DNA from: Cladopsammia gracilis
Lineage: Eukaryota; Cnidaria; Anthozoa; Scleractinia; Dendrophylliidae
Assembly: GCA_022457155.1 (NCBI GenBank)
Contig: JAJGOT010000313.1
Location: 402,501-466,500, forward strand
Reading direction: 5' to 3'
Length of the DNA stretch: 64,000 bases
The translations under genes and the position numbers were made by a program. The notes under the pieces are model-generated. The model was not told where the DNA came from. It did not search any database and saw only the letters and a list, made by a program, of their open reading frames with translations. This document shows, in pieces, positions 20,720-38,612 of the stretch; position 1 is the first letter of the stretch, and the number at the start of each line of letters is the position of its first letter.

Positions 20720-20902
20720 AGGCCATTTGCACGATGACGTCATTTGACTACTACTACCAGAATTCATTTCGTTTTCCCTTTCTTATTTAAATTTTGTAAT
20801 CCCAGTACGGTTTAAATAACAGTAGCCCTAATTTGCGCTACAAAACAAAAAACTGAAGGATTCTGGTAGTAGTAGTCAAATGACGTCATCGTGCAAATGG
20901 CT
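20720..20902. repeat. Foldback MITE, copy 1
   Basis: AGGCCATTTGCACGATGACG through CAGAATTC faces its complement ending GTCATCGTGCAAATGGC; the arms run about 50 bp. A second copy with reversed interior lies at 23336-23519. Confidence 0.85.
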
Positions 20903-20969
20903 TATTGGCGAACGATACAACTGATATATCCCTAATCCCTATCCCAGCGGGACAAATCTATTGTGGACG

Positions 20970-21091
20970 AAATCCAGTGGTGTGACCATTCAATTGAAAG
21001 CTTCAGCAGTACTTTTCAGTGGTACTATTTGTTTTTCCGTATTTAAAAAAATTATAATTCGGATTTTTCTTGAATTTTGATTTTGGGCACT
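20970..21091 (+). repeat. Dispersed coral-type repeat, copy 2
   Basis: Same orientation and word order as 19310-19440 (GTGACCATTCAA, CTTCAGCAGTACTTTTCA, GGTACTATTTGTTTTTC, TTTTGGGCACT). Confidence 0.65.
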
Positions 21092-21735
21092 AACATAATG
21101 CAGAGGCAATACAACGCAGACGTACTGTTGTGAGCCTGGGTTCCCTGTGACTGTTGGTAACTAAATAAACTGAATTACAAAACAGTAAATGTAATATGAC
21201 CTCTTTGCCAATTTCAATTAAGATATGGAAAAAATAAACAATTACCCAGGAGTGAAATAACTAAATAACGAAACAGTCCCGCGCAAAATACTGTTTATTA
21301 TTTTTATTTTTATTTCACTTCTGTCTCTATCTTTTCTTCTTGCCGTAAGGATCAGTTTGCCGTTTTTACCTTTACTATTTCAAGATTTTTACTGATTCAG
21401 GTCTACGATAGATCCGGTACTCTGTCTTCATTGGTTTGTCGTTGTGGTTTTATCGTTATTATAGTTTTTGATAATCAGTTCTGTTGTGTCGAGAAAACCC
21501 AACACCACATATGAAAGCCTTCAGGTTTCTATTTCGGTTTCCACGCCGCAGACAATGCCAGACATTAGATCCCGCAAAGACCCCCACAAAATCGAAGAAA
21601 ACTCGTACAGGTGACTACAAAAGCACACATGTCAAAAGCATCTTGCCCCACACCACAAGGGGAACTGAATTGACCAAAAACGCAGAGGACTGTCCAGAGG
21701 ACTGGGTCCAACTTTGCGCGTGCGCGTTTCACATT

Positions 21736-21756
21736 ATTCCTCTTTCTCTATCCAAC
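21736..21756 (+). promoter_or_regulatory. Likely TOP-type 5' leader of RPL23
   Basis: The short stretch before the ATG is pyrimidine-rich (TTCCTCTTTCTCTATCC). Ribosomal protein mRNAs of animals usually begin with such an oligopyrimidine tract, so the transcript probably starts in or near it. Inferred; no transcript data. Confidence 0.5.
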
Positions 21757-28771
<7,015 letters not shown>

Positions 28772-28792
28772 AATGTACAGAACCCTTGTTAA

Positions 28793-28798
28793 AATAAA
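28793..28798 (+). terminator. Polyadenylation signal of RPL23
   Basis: AATAAA lies 21 bp after the stop codon, giving a very short 3' untranslated region as is usual for ribosomal protein genes. Confidence 0.75.
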
Positions 28799-30454
28799 AA
28801 TGCTCTGACTTCCCACAGCTGTTGTTTTTATTGTGCTTTTTTGGGTTCACAATGCTGTAGCTCCTGCGTTGTAGTCAAACCCCGCTCATGGTGGGGCATA
28901 GTGTGTGAATAGCTTGCAAGCAAACTCTCTGGCTCAGAGGTGCGGTTTGGTGCTTCTGTGCCCGAGAGCTTGCTGTAGGCTACTGTATATACTGTGGTAT
29001 GAAAAACTGATCAGAATCCCCGATACTACTAGACCGGCTTGTTCAAAACAGGATTATTGTAAGCTAATTCAAGATAAGGTCCCAATGACATACTGTATAT
29101 CTTGTAGTATGAAAAAGTGATCATGATTCCCGATACCAGCTTGTTCTAACCAGAACAAGAGGCTCCAAGCAGCCTATACTCATGCGCATTCGTAAGAAAG
29201 TTTTACGATATATTTTAAACATGCTAAGAAGATGTCAGATATGGAGAAGAGTTACTCCTTTCATTCAGTCATCGTTCCTGCAAACCACGTTGTTTACTAT
29301 TGAATGTTTCGTAAATGAAGACTGTACCGCAATGAAGAACATAGTGAACATTAGTAATGTAAGTAGGGTTCTAGGAGACGCTGTCGTGACACTTCAGTAA
29401 CGCTGTTTTACCGGAAGTGAGAGTAGCCGGAAGTCACTAAACAAGAAGTGTAAATGGCAAAGCTATGAACCGGAAGTGCACAATTTAAAATATGCGTGCA
29501 TAAATTTGCATGCAAAATCGTGACAAAAAAGAAAAACGAAGGGCATTTTTTAACTCATTGCGCCTTGCGCATGAGTAATTAAGCTATTCCAAGATAAGGT
29601 ACTCATGACATACCATACATACAATTATCAATCTATCAATTAACTTTATTTATACACAATTATAAAAAAAACTGTAAGCTTATGGGGTCTTGTGACTAAA
29701 TAAATTAAAAACTAAAAGAAGAAAAACTTTCTACATGCGCTATTACCCCCATCTCCCTTCTACTTACATAACCTACTGCATACTGTATACACTGTACAGT
29801 CTTAACTCGATCAGTTATAAATAAAATCATTATTTCTAAAATTGACGGTGGAACTAGATGCAACATAAAATTAAATTCTTATTTTTGATATCTTCATTGA
29901 TATGCGAACATCTCTTCTTACGGATTTTTGTTTTAACTTGTAAGAACGTTTATTTTTATCCAAAGTAGAAATGGTAAGATTTTGAGGTAGGGTCGTATGG
30001 GTGGTTTTTGAATAAAACGTCCTCATATAACTAGCAGTAATCACAGATTATGGAGACGCGTTCGAAGGAATTTCCGGCGGAAATGGGCCCCTGAAAAAAA
30101 AAACAATAGGGGCGGCTATTTGGAAGACCGTCTACCAAAAAATCTCAAATTTGACTCCAACACTCTCTCCTCCGCAGAGGCCTCCCAGTCACGCTCCACG
30201 CTTGGCAAAAAAACGCGCAGAGGCTGGGTAGAGGTAAAAAGTAAAGCGCGCGGGGAACTCTGGGAAGGGAGACCTCGAGGCTCCCGCTCTTTCGCTCTTC
30301 CCATCGTTCCCCGCGCTCCCATTTTATATTTTACTGTTCTTTACTGATAGGAGCCTCTGCGGAGGAGAGAGACTCCATCACTCCAACACGAAATTAGGAT
30401 TGCGTTCTTCGAACGCGATTAAAACCCAGTTTTCTGACAACCACCTGGTCGCTT
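28799..30454. other. Gene-free interval between RPL23 and the receptor array
   Basis: No conserved coding sequence seen. There is a small inverted pair CTCTCTCCTCCGCAGAGGC (near 30164) and GCCTCTGCGGAGGAGAGAG (near 30353) and otherwise AT-rich unique-looking sequence. Confidence 0.5.
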
Positions 30455-31059
30455 GTTTTAAGGTATTAAGAGTCATCCAAGCAGAGCGTCATTTTTCTAG
30501 TTTATTTTGTTGTTCTTGCCCTTTGTTGTTTCTCCGCCGTAAGGATCAGCTTGCTTTGTTGTTTTACATTTTTCAAAGATATCCTGCTGATCTAGATATT
30601 TGTCACAGATCCGGCGACCCTTATTACGGCTGGGTTTGGTTAGTATTGTCTGTCTGTTTGTTTTGTGCACCCCAGTCGCTTGAAACTCGGTGACGCTTTT
30701 AAGAAATAAGTGTAGCTTATCGACTGGGAATTTCCTTTTTGTTTGCAATAGATTATAGAACAAAACCACTTTAAGCTGCTTTAAGTTCTCTATTTTCATG
30801 CATTAAACAAGGGATAAATTTCTATTGTGGATGATCGGTCAGGCATATTTCTCGGGGTAAAAGAATATTCTTTATGAAGCAACGAGGGATTATATTGCAA
30901 ATTATATTTAAAATGTGAAGAAGAATTATCTTGTAAATGATTGAATTTTTTTAATAGTGGTAGTTAAGCAGAAACAACGCCCATTAAACGAAGAAAATTG
31001 AAATGCAATCCAATATTTTATAAAATGCGCGATTGTTATTTGCAAATGTGAAACCACCT

Positions 31060-31230
31060 GGGGGAACAGCGATATCAATTGCCGAGATGAAAGGCCTAGC
31101 GCTGTCTGTTTATTTGTTCTGTTCTTTCCCGTTCATTCAGAGTGAGCGACGTCCTAATAAAATGCCAAAACCTACCAACTGTGCATTCAGTAACCTATCA
31201 GTGTTATGAATCTATACCGACAAAAGTGGT
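31060..31230 (+). repeat. Module alpha, 90-bp core repeated about 14 times in the array
   Basis: Core word order: GATATCAATTGCCGAGATGA, AAAGCCTAGCGCTGTCTG, TTTATTTGTTCTGTTCTTT, CCGTTCATTTAGAGTGAGCG. Occurrences start near 31067, 35565, 35997, 41289, 41722, 44598, 48434, 48857, 52679, 53100, 54032, 57640, 58054 and 62533; many units hold two, about 420 bp apart. The core can be read as MKSLALSVYLFCSFPFI plus stop, hydrophobic like a signal peptide, with GTGAGC (donor-like) right after, but the frame is not kept in all copies. Function unknown. Confidence 0.6.
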
Positions 31231-32494
31231 TGCGCCAAATCAAACTTTTTCCAGAAGGAAACGTTTTTAAATATAATGTTTTCACTGATCGTAACCCTAA
31301 TGTCGTGCATATTCTCACACATAATTATAGCCAGCTAGCTAGGTATTTTTAAACTTTTTGCTGTTTACAGCGAGACTTGTTATGCTCTTTTAAAGAGCAG
31401 GTGTATACGAGACAAAGAAAAGACATGTTTTTCTCTTTAAAAATTAGACGAGCTCGAGATTTCTCATATCGCGCGCGTGATAGTTGGTGAGGGCGAAGGA
31501 ACCGACAGAAGTATATTAATCAGGAGAATTCTTTTCTCATTCCGGTTTTCTGGAATAACCGAAAATGGAATAATGAAGAAAATACGGGTTTTACACGTAA
31601 TCTGCTGAACCCAATAAGCTAACATTGGCCCGGTGGCCAGCCGAAAAGAAAGGATAATAAAAATCGCGATAAAATGAGATAAAAATGGCTTTCTCGAGAA
31701 TACCGCTATATATATGACATGTGTAAGGCTATGATATTCTATGAAATCATTTGTTAAGTGTGCAAGTCACTGATCTAATCCATGAAAGTAACTCATTAAA
31801 GTCCCCTTCGTCGACGCAACAAGAGCATATGACTTGTAAAAGCGCAACCTTCAAAGCTAAAGATCAGGTCCCGTTCTCTCTCCTTCTGAAAAGCGATGAA
31901 ATAAATACGAAAAAATTAAAGAGAGTAAAATTGGCACGTCCCGATTAAAAGGCAAAATAGTGAAAGACAGAATTGGAGGGCGTACTGTTTTTTTTTTCTC
32001 TGAAACTGGGGCGCGATTCAAAATGTGGCAGATATACACAGTGTTTAACCATTGTATACTTTATTTATTTCTTCTGTGGCCGATACATTTTTTCGAATTA
32101 ATTATCAAAGAACGATTACACAGGTTAAAACAAACCGTTCAGCAAAGTTTCTCAAATATGCACTCAATGATATTACATGGCCTTCATGTAGAGAAACTAA
32201 TTTTCTATAACATAGATTCTATTTACAAGCGTAAAGGTCTACCGAGAGGTGCGTTGATACCTTAAAACTTTACTATTTACTTCAATCTGCTTTTTATTCT
32301 CAGTAAATGTTAAAGATAATAATTTCTATGTTTTGTTTTATTTCAAAGGAATCAAGACAATCACTGATATTGCGGGAACAATATGCTTAAGTAATTATAT
32401 TTGCGGTGATAAGAAGCACTCGCTATGTTTAAAAGTCTCAGAACTGAATTATATGATGGCAGTGTTCAAGGATGCCTGCGGCATTCAGACTACG

Positions 32495-32844
32495 TTTACA
32501 CTAGGGGAGATTTTTCCGGATTCATAAATGTTTTTGGATTTATTAAATTTAGGGTATTCGGATTCCCAACCGTTTGCGCACATCGATAAATCCGAGGACA
32601 TTCACGCGGGAACTGTTACAAAGCAGGCGAAAAAGTATGATTCGTGGGAACAACTGTTTACACTTCAGAACATTGCGGATTTACAGTTATCGGATACAAA
32701 ATATTCACTTTAGATTTCGGATTCAAAATCTCCGGAGACGCGACCAAACTGGGACGTTTTTATTTCAGATTCACCCATCTGCGTGTAAACGGCAAAACGA
32801 ATCCGGTACCAAAATGACGAATCCGGAAAAATCTCCTCTAGTAA
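32495..32844. mobile_element. MITE inside unit U1, ends ACTAGGGGAGATTTTTCCGG
   Basis: ACTAGGGGAGATTTTTCCGG at the left and CCGGAAAAATCTCCTCTAGT at the right are inverted ends (one mismatch). It splits a short direct duplication: the segment ending GATGCCTGCGGCATTCAG occurs before (to 32488) and again after (to 32969) the element. Only U1 has it. Confidence 0.75.
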
Positions 32845-32967
32845 AATGAATCAAGACAATCAATATCGCGACTTGCGGTGTCCATGAAGCACTCGCTATG
32901 TTTAAAAGTTTCAGTACTGAATCAGTTATATCTGATGGCAGTGTTCAAGGATGCCTGCGGCATTCAG

Positions 32968-33936
32968 TCACTCGAAACACTTAAAGAGTCTCTTAAGACC
33001 TTGACGATACTTTCCACCGAAGGCAAAGCAAATGCAAGGATTTATTGCACAATTTGATAGAGACATAAATGTGGCGATAGTCAGATAGAGTAGAATGCCA
33101 CAAGAAGGCAAAGCGCCGTCCCATGCAAAGTGAATTAGTAAATTTATAACAGTCAAGGGTACCCAGCACAGTACAAATCCTAACACGATAGCAATGGCCA
33201 TCCTTAGCACGCCTCTGTTTCTTCTTGCGCGAAGTTCCTGAACGTTAACCGCTTGCTCGCCAGGAACAATCTGTGTCTTGAGCTTGATAATGACGCTGGA
33301 GTAAAGTACGGTCAGCATGGCGATAGGGATGTAAATAAATACAATATTTGTGGCTAGTGTGTAATTTGCCTCGGACGAGGACTCTCCAAAGGCTTCTGTA
33401 TACCGAAATTCACACTTCACACCTTCTTGGTGTTCAACAAGTTTGTAGGCCAGTAAATCGGGAATGTCGACTACCATCGCAACTACCCACGTGGCGAGAA
33501 TGAAGAACAGGCATTGCATTGAACTGAAGAGTGGGGAGCGAAGGGGAAATGCCACAGCTCCAAATCGATCTACCGCTATCAGAAGAAGACTCTGAATAGA
33601 CACAATAAGGGAGTTATCGGCTAAGAAGAGAGCAAGCTTGCAAAATGCCTCTCCAATGGGGCCGCTGATAAGCCAGACGTCGACGTACAAGCGCGTAAGA
33701 AGGAGAGGGAACAGGATGAATGGATACAGCAGATCGGACATGGCCATGTTGACGATAAAATAGTTAATCGGCGTTCTCATTGTTTTCGTTTTGTAAACGA
33801 TAATCCCAATTAAGGAATTGCCGACCAACGAAACAACAAGGATCAGGCAGTAAGCAATGGTTTGCCCGATTTTTTGTGCTGTGGGATTAATCAGACTGGA
33901 GCAGCTCGAGACCGATCCACTCATCGTTGTGTTCAT
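32968..33936 (-). CDS. Receptor A: class A (rhodopsin-like) GPCR, type I
   Basis: Intronless, 322 residues, seven hydrophobic segments. Landmarks: GN at 39-40 (TM1), SDLL with D68 (TM2), C99 before TM3, DRF 123-125 in the place of DRY, W150 (TM4), C175 in the second extracellular loop, P204 (TM5), FVLCWVP 254-260 (TM6), NPCIC 299-303 in the place of NPxxY (TM7), and C320 near the end as a possible lipid anchor. N-glycosylation sites N2 and N191. Looks peptide-receptor-like, but the ligand cannot be read. The loop-2 sequence (EHQEGVKCEFRYTEAF) differs from all other copies. The start follows a TATA-like element and CRE upstream. Confidence 0.92.
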   Translation of the reverse strand: MNTTMSGSVSSCSSLINPTAQKIGQTIAYCLILVVSLVGNSLIGIIVYKTKTMRTPINYFIVNMAMSDLLYPFILFPLLLTRLYVDVWLISGPIGEAFCKLALFLADNSLIVSIQSLLLIAVDRFGAVAFPLRSPLFSSMQCLFFILATWVVAMVVDIPDLLAYKLVEHQEGVKCEFRYTEAFGESSSEANYTLATNIVFIYIPIAMLTVLYSSVIIKLKTQIVPGEQAVNVQELRARRNRGVLRMAIAIVLGFVLCWVPLTVINLLIHFAWDGALPSCGILLYLTIATFMSLSNCAINPCICFAFGGKYRQGLKRLFKCFE

Positions 33937-35100
33937 GTTTGACTCTTCCTCTTACTCTTGGTGCACTAAATATGTTGGGGTCAAGCGATGCTCTATTTAT
34001 GCTGAAGGTGCAATAACTTCCTGCCTTTCGAACCACGTACAAGAAATTAAAATAACCAATTAACCAATTTTCCCCTCAGTTGTCAAACTGAAATTGACGT
34101 CATCCTTTAAAAGCTATCCATTTAATGCATGAAAAATAGAACTATTTGCATGGCAAAATCAATAAAGGAGCTTTAATAAAGCGAGAAGTTTCCATGTTGT
34201 GTCTTTAATTGGTTCGCTGCTGTGCTAAACCGTTTTGTTATGCAAAAAAGGAAAGTCATCTCAGGAACAGGTTATCTTACCGACTGTGAGATCCAAACAC
34301 ATCACTGCTCTGATAAATGTTTACTAAAAAGCTAGGCCAATCATTTGAACTGAGGAGGTGTTTGCTAAATATTAATTATTATTTTCCTTTCCTGTGTAGG
34401 CTCCACTTATGCACACTGATAATGCAAATGGTGACTCATAATGCTTCTGAGTTAAATAAACACTTGTCAGACGTCACTATATCAGTTTGCATCCGTCCGT
34501 CTCGCGGACAAGGGGTACTGCGTGATGTAGGAGGGGGGTGAATAGGGTGATACAATTCCGTCGATCTGTTACGTTATTATAGTGAAATCCGTGGATCGCT
34601 ATTAGAATCGAAGGAAACCCACAAACAAGTCAAATTATGGTTCAGTTTTGTTTAAAATTACTTTATCAGTCTTCTGAAACTCGTTTTTACGGATTGCTAT
34701 AAAGGATAGAAATTTATTGCCCCTGAAAAATAGTTTAGTTTTACAAGTTATTTCATTTTGTCTAGATAAATAGCTAATCACTGATTATGGTTTGTTCTTC
34801 CATTGATAAAAAAATTAACTTCCCCTTGGTGTTTTCTCGCTTACAACAGATAGGTTTCATCGAACCAGCCTCATCACCAAGCCGTAACCCTCCCAAATAA
34901 CGTGTGTGATGGCAGTGCCAATCGCACCTTTTGGGGCTTTCAAAACGCGATTAAAAAATTGAAAATGAAGGTATTAAGAGTCATGTTAAAAGTGCTTCAT
35001 AAAACTGAATTTATTGACGTTTTTAATATTTGCTTTGTTATAATTTTTTTGGTGTAAAGTAAATTGAGGCTACGTACTCAAACTGACGGAATTGTAGAAA
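33937..35100. other. Upstream region (module S) of receptor A
   Basis: No gene. Nearly the same as 39585-40740 upstream of receptor B, and more loosely 60350-61440 upstream of F. The regulatory words lie in its first 220 bp. Confidence 0.7.
33993..34151 (-). promoter_or_regulatory. Promoter-proximal region of receptor A
   Basis: Seen from the gene: octamer ATTTGCAT (34144-34151), perfect CRE palindrome TGACGTCA (34095-34102, 159 bp from the ATG), a pair of CCAAT words near 34060, and TATA-like CATAAATAG (33993-34001). All recur upstream of the other copies. Binding is inferred. Confidence 0.5.
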
Positions 35101-36829
35101 CTTCTGGGGTTCCTTAATAGGACCCACGTCACTTTAATATAGTAGATCATTATTTGCCATGCCAAGTGCTCAAAATCCATTTGCTATTAAGGACATTAAT
35201 TACCGTAATTGCTTCTATGATAGCTTAGTACTAACTAATACTGTCTGTTTATTTGTTTTGTTTGACCAAAAGATCGGGTAACGCTTTTCAGAAAATGTCC
35301 GATATTTTCTCGACTGGGAATTTCGTTTTCGTTTAATACAGTAAATAAGAAAATACTATTTTCTGCCGATTAGTTCTGTGTTCTCATGTCGACCTAAAAA
35401 TATTCTTTTCCTTGCGACGAAAGAAGAGGAACAAATTATATTGAACATTACTGCATTTTTTTTAGTAGAAAGAAAGATCATTAACAAAGCAAATTGAAGG
35501 GAAAACCCAAATAAGTTGGAAGAACGCGCGATGGTTATTTGCAACTGCGAAACCACCTGAACTACAGGGATATCAATTGTCGGGATGAAAAGCCTAGCGC
35601 TGTCTGTTTATATATTCTGTCCTTTCCCTTTCATTTAGAGGAAACGACTCCCTCTCCTAATAACCTGTCAACTACAGGAACATTAACCTTTAGTATAACT
35701 TTTTACGAATCTATCACGCGAATAATGATCGCGCGCCACATGTGTTGTTCAAATAGAAAAGCTTTTCTGCAGTAACGATTCATATTAAGTAATGTTTTCA
35801 CTATATTTGTCGGGGAAAAAGAATATTCTTTATGGCGCAACAAGGGAGGAATTATATTGTAAATTATTGAATGTTTTTAAAAGTGATAGTTAAGCAGAAA
35901 CAAAGCCCATTAAACGAAGAAAATTGAAATGAAATCCAATATTTTGGTAAAACGCGCGATTGTTTATAATTGCAAATGTGAAACCACCTGGGGTACAGCG
36001 ATATCAATTGCCGAGATAAAAAGCCTAGCGCTGTCTGTATATTTGTTTTGTTTTTTTCCCGTTCATTTAGAGTGAGCGACGGCCTCTCCTAATTTTAATC
36101 CCAAAACCTACCAATTGTGCATTAACCTATCTTAACGTTTTACGAATCTATACCGACAAAAGTGATTGCGACACATGTGTAGTTAAAAAATAAACTTTTT
36201 CCTGCATGAACAGTTTTTAAATAATATGTTTTCACCAATCGTAACATTAACGTCGTGCATGAATCTCGCGCACATAATTATAGCCAGCTAAGTATTCAAC
36301 TTTTTGTTGTTTACAGCGAGACTTGTTATGCCTTTTTATAGAGCAGGTATATACGAGACAAAGAGAAGACATGTATTTCTTTTTTTCTTTAGAACAATTA
36401 TTAAGAAATGGAAAGGAAACGAGGTAAAAAAAACTGTTTGTGATAGCGATAGTTGTACAGAAGAAAATGCCCTTGTAGCCCGTATAAACGCAAAGCAAAG
36501 CGGAACCGACAGAAGCAGTAATCAGGAGAATTATTTCCCCATTCCGGTTATATCTGGAATACTGAAGAAAAGACAGGTTTTACACGTAAAACCCTGAACC
36601 CAATAAGCTAACATTGGTCCGGTGGTCAGCCGAAAAGAAAGGATAATAAAAATCGCGATAAAATGAGATAAAAATTACTTTCTCGAGAATACCGCTATGA
36701 AATGTATGAGGCTATGATATTCGATGAAATCATTTGTTAAGTGTGCTTTCACGATAGTAACTAAGTAACAGTAAACAAGAGCATATGACTTGTAAAAGCG
36801 CATCAAGGCTAAAGATCAGGTCCCTTTAA

Positions 36830-37227
36830 AGGGAACTTCCATTGTCTGAACAAATTGACGTTAAATTGTTGGAAATAAAGTCGAAATTTAAATTTTTTAA
36901 AAGAACAGGTGCATAAATATAAATATCGCCTATTTTCGCTTTTAAATTTCCCGCGCGCCGCCATTTTGAATATTTATGACGTGTTACGATTGCCACTATT
37001 GTTAAGAATCGAAGTTCTTTTGTATGCAACAATAAGACAACCGTAACACGTCATAAATATTCAAAATGGCGGCGCGCTGGAAATTTAAAAGCGAAAATAG
37101 GCGATATTCGTATCTTTTTTTTTGTACACTAAAATTATATTTGCACTTGCTTTTTTTAAAAAAAAATTAATTTAGACTTTATTTCCAACAATTTAACGTC
37201 AATTTGTTATAACAATGGAGGTTCCCT
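36830..37227. mobile_element. TTAA-flanked MITE (piggyBac-like target)
   Basis: TTAA at 36826-36829 and 37228-37231 flank ends AGGGAACTTCCATTGT and ACAATGGAGGTTCCCT, inverted repeats with one mismatch; the arms pair for well over 100 bp (CGCCTATTTTCGCTTTTAAA, CCGCCATTTTGAATATTTAT). Module R of U3 (near 42535) has the site without the element. Confidence 0.85.
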
Positions 37228-37620
37228 TTAAGCACGAAGAAATAAAAGAGATTAAAATTGGCACGTCCCGATAAAAAAAGGCAAAGTAGTGGGGGAAAGA
37301 CAGAATTGGAGGGCGTACTATTTTTTTCTCTGAAACTGGGGCGCGATTCAAAATGTGGCAGATATACACAGTGTTTAACCATTGTATACTTTATTTATTT
37401 CTTCTGTGGCCGATACATTTTTTCGAATTAATTATCAAAGAACGATTACACAGGTTAAAACAAACCGTTCAGCAAAGTTTCTTAAAGGAGAAGTATCACG
37501 GGGATTTGAATTTTAAAAAGCAAAAAATGATATTGTATGATCACAAACCGAAAAATAAAGCTCCACTGAGTGGTGTGATAAATTATCACAAAATATATCA
37601 AAACTGTCGTTGAGTGTCTC

Positions 37621-38032
37621 TTAACAATTATTGGATGAGGTTGAGCATGATAGCGATAATTATCAAGGCCAAAGTTTGTGTTATCTTCCGAAGCCGAAGG
37701 CTGAGGCGGATAACACAAACTGAGGCCTTGATAATTATCGCTATCATGCGAAAACCGAATCCAATAATTGTTTTATTATGCATATTCCTGAGCTGCACTT
37801 GTAAAGACAAGAGCGCGCACAAAAAAGTGATCAATGCACAGCAGTGAACTTGTAAGCAAACAACTTACGTCACTTCTGCATGCAAAAAGCTATTGTCTGT
37901 AGGTATGACGTCACTTCTGCATGCATAAAACTATTGTCTGTAGGTATGACGTAACAGAAACAGCAAGCAATAATTAGCTGCGTGCTTATAGCCAATCAAA
38001 ATCGAGCTAGTGACACCAATGTATAATTATAA
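37621..38032. mobile_element. Insertion with palindromic core, unique to U2
   Basis: Absent at 42905 of U3, where GTGTCTC runs directly into TAGTCATTGACGG. The left 150 bp form a hairpin (ATGATAGCGATAATTATCAA and its complement) around GAAGCCGAAGGC; the right part repeats the phrase TATTGTCTGTAGGTATGACG twice. Confidence 0.7.
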
Positions 38033-38612
38033 TAGTCATTGACGGACTGGGTCTCAATAAATTGCAACTTGATAAATGTTAGCCTAATTTTTTTCAAGTT
38101 GCCACATTCTCGTCTCCAAATGGACCAGAACAGACCATAATTTGTTCCTCTTTCAAGAATTGGCTGATTTCACTCTTTTGGTGTTTTAGCATTATTTTAT
38201 AAATAAGTACGGGTGTTGTGAAATGGATTGGACCAAAAAACATCAAAATTCCCGTGGTACTTCCCCTTTATACTGAATATGCACTGAATGATATTACATG
38301 GCCTTCATGCAGAGCAACTAATTTTCTATAACATAGATTCTATTTACAAGGGTAAAGGTCCACCGAGAGGTGCGTTGATACCTTAAAACTTTACTATTTA
38401 CTTCGATCTGCTTTTTATTCTCAGTAAATGTTAAAGATTTAATAATTTCTGTGTTTTGTTTTATTTCAAAGGAATCAAGGCATGCAATCAATATTGCGGG
38501 AACAATATGCTTATGTAATTATATTTGCAGTGATAAGAAGCACTCGCTATGTTTAAAAGTCTCAGAACTGAATTATATGATAGCAGTGTTCAAGGATGCC
38601 TGCGGCATTCAG

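Larger units (their letters stand above)
17344..21756. other. Gene-free interval between SH3BP5-like and RPL23 genes
   Basis: 4.4 kb. The left part must hold the SH3BP5-like 3' untranslated region. The rest is mainly inverted-repeat elements (18651-18732, 18787-19188, 19448-19658, 19932-20654, 20720-20902) and one direct pair of a dispersed repeat (19310-19440 and 20970-21091). No further open frame looks like a gene. Confidence 0.6.
35100..38612. other. Left part of unit U2 (downstream of receptor B)
   Basis: Modules T, alpha (two copies), Q and R, plus two transposon insertions (36830-37227 and 37621-38032) that are missing at the matching place in U3. A 97-codon frame at 36304-36597 spans module Q but is broken in other units. 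Confidence 0.65.

Noticed and set aside
30120..30347. 75-codon ORF and its antisense partner
   Set aside because: Symmetry from the small inverted pair CCTCCGCAGAGGC/GCCTCTGCGGAGG; no conserved content.
36304..36597. 97-codon plus-strand ORF as a gene
   Set aside because: The matching region in other units is broken by indels or stops (for example near 62950), so it does not look constrained. Kept only as a possible relic.
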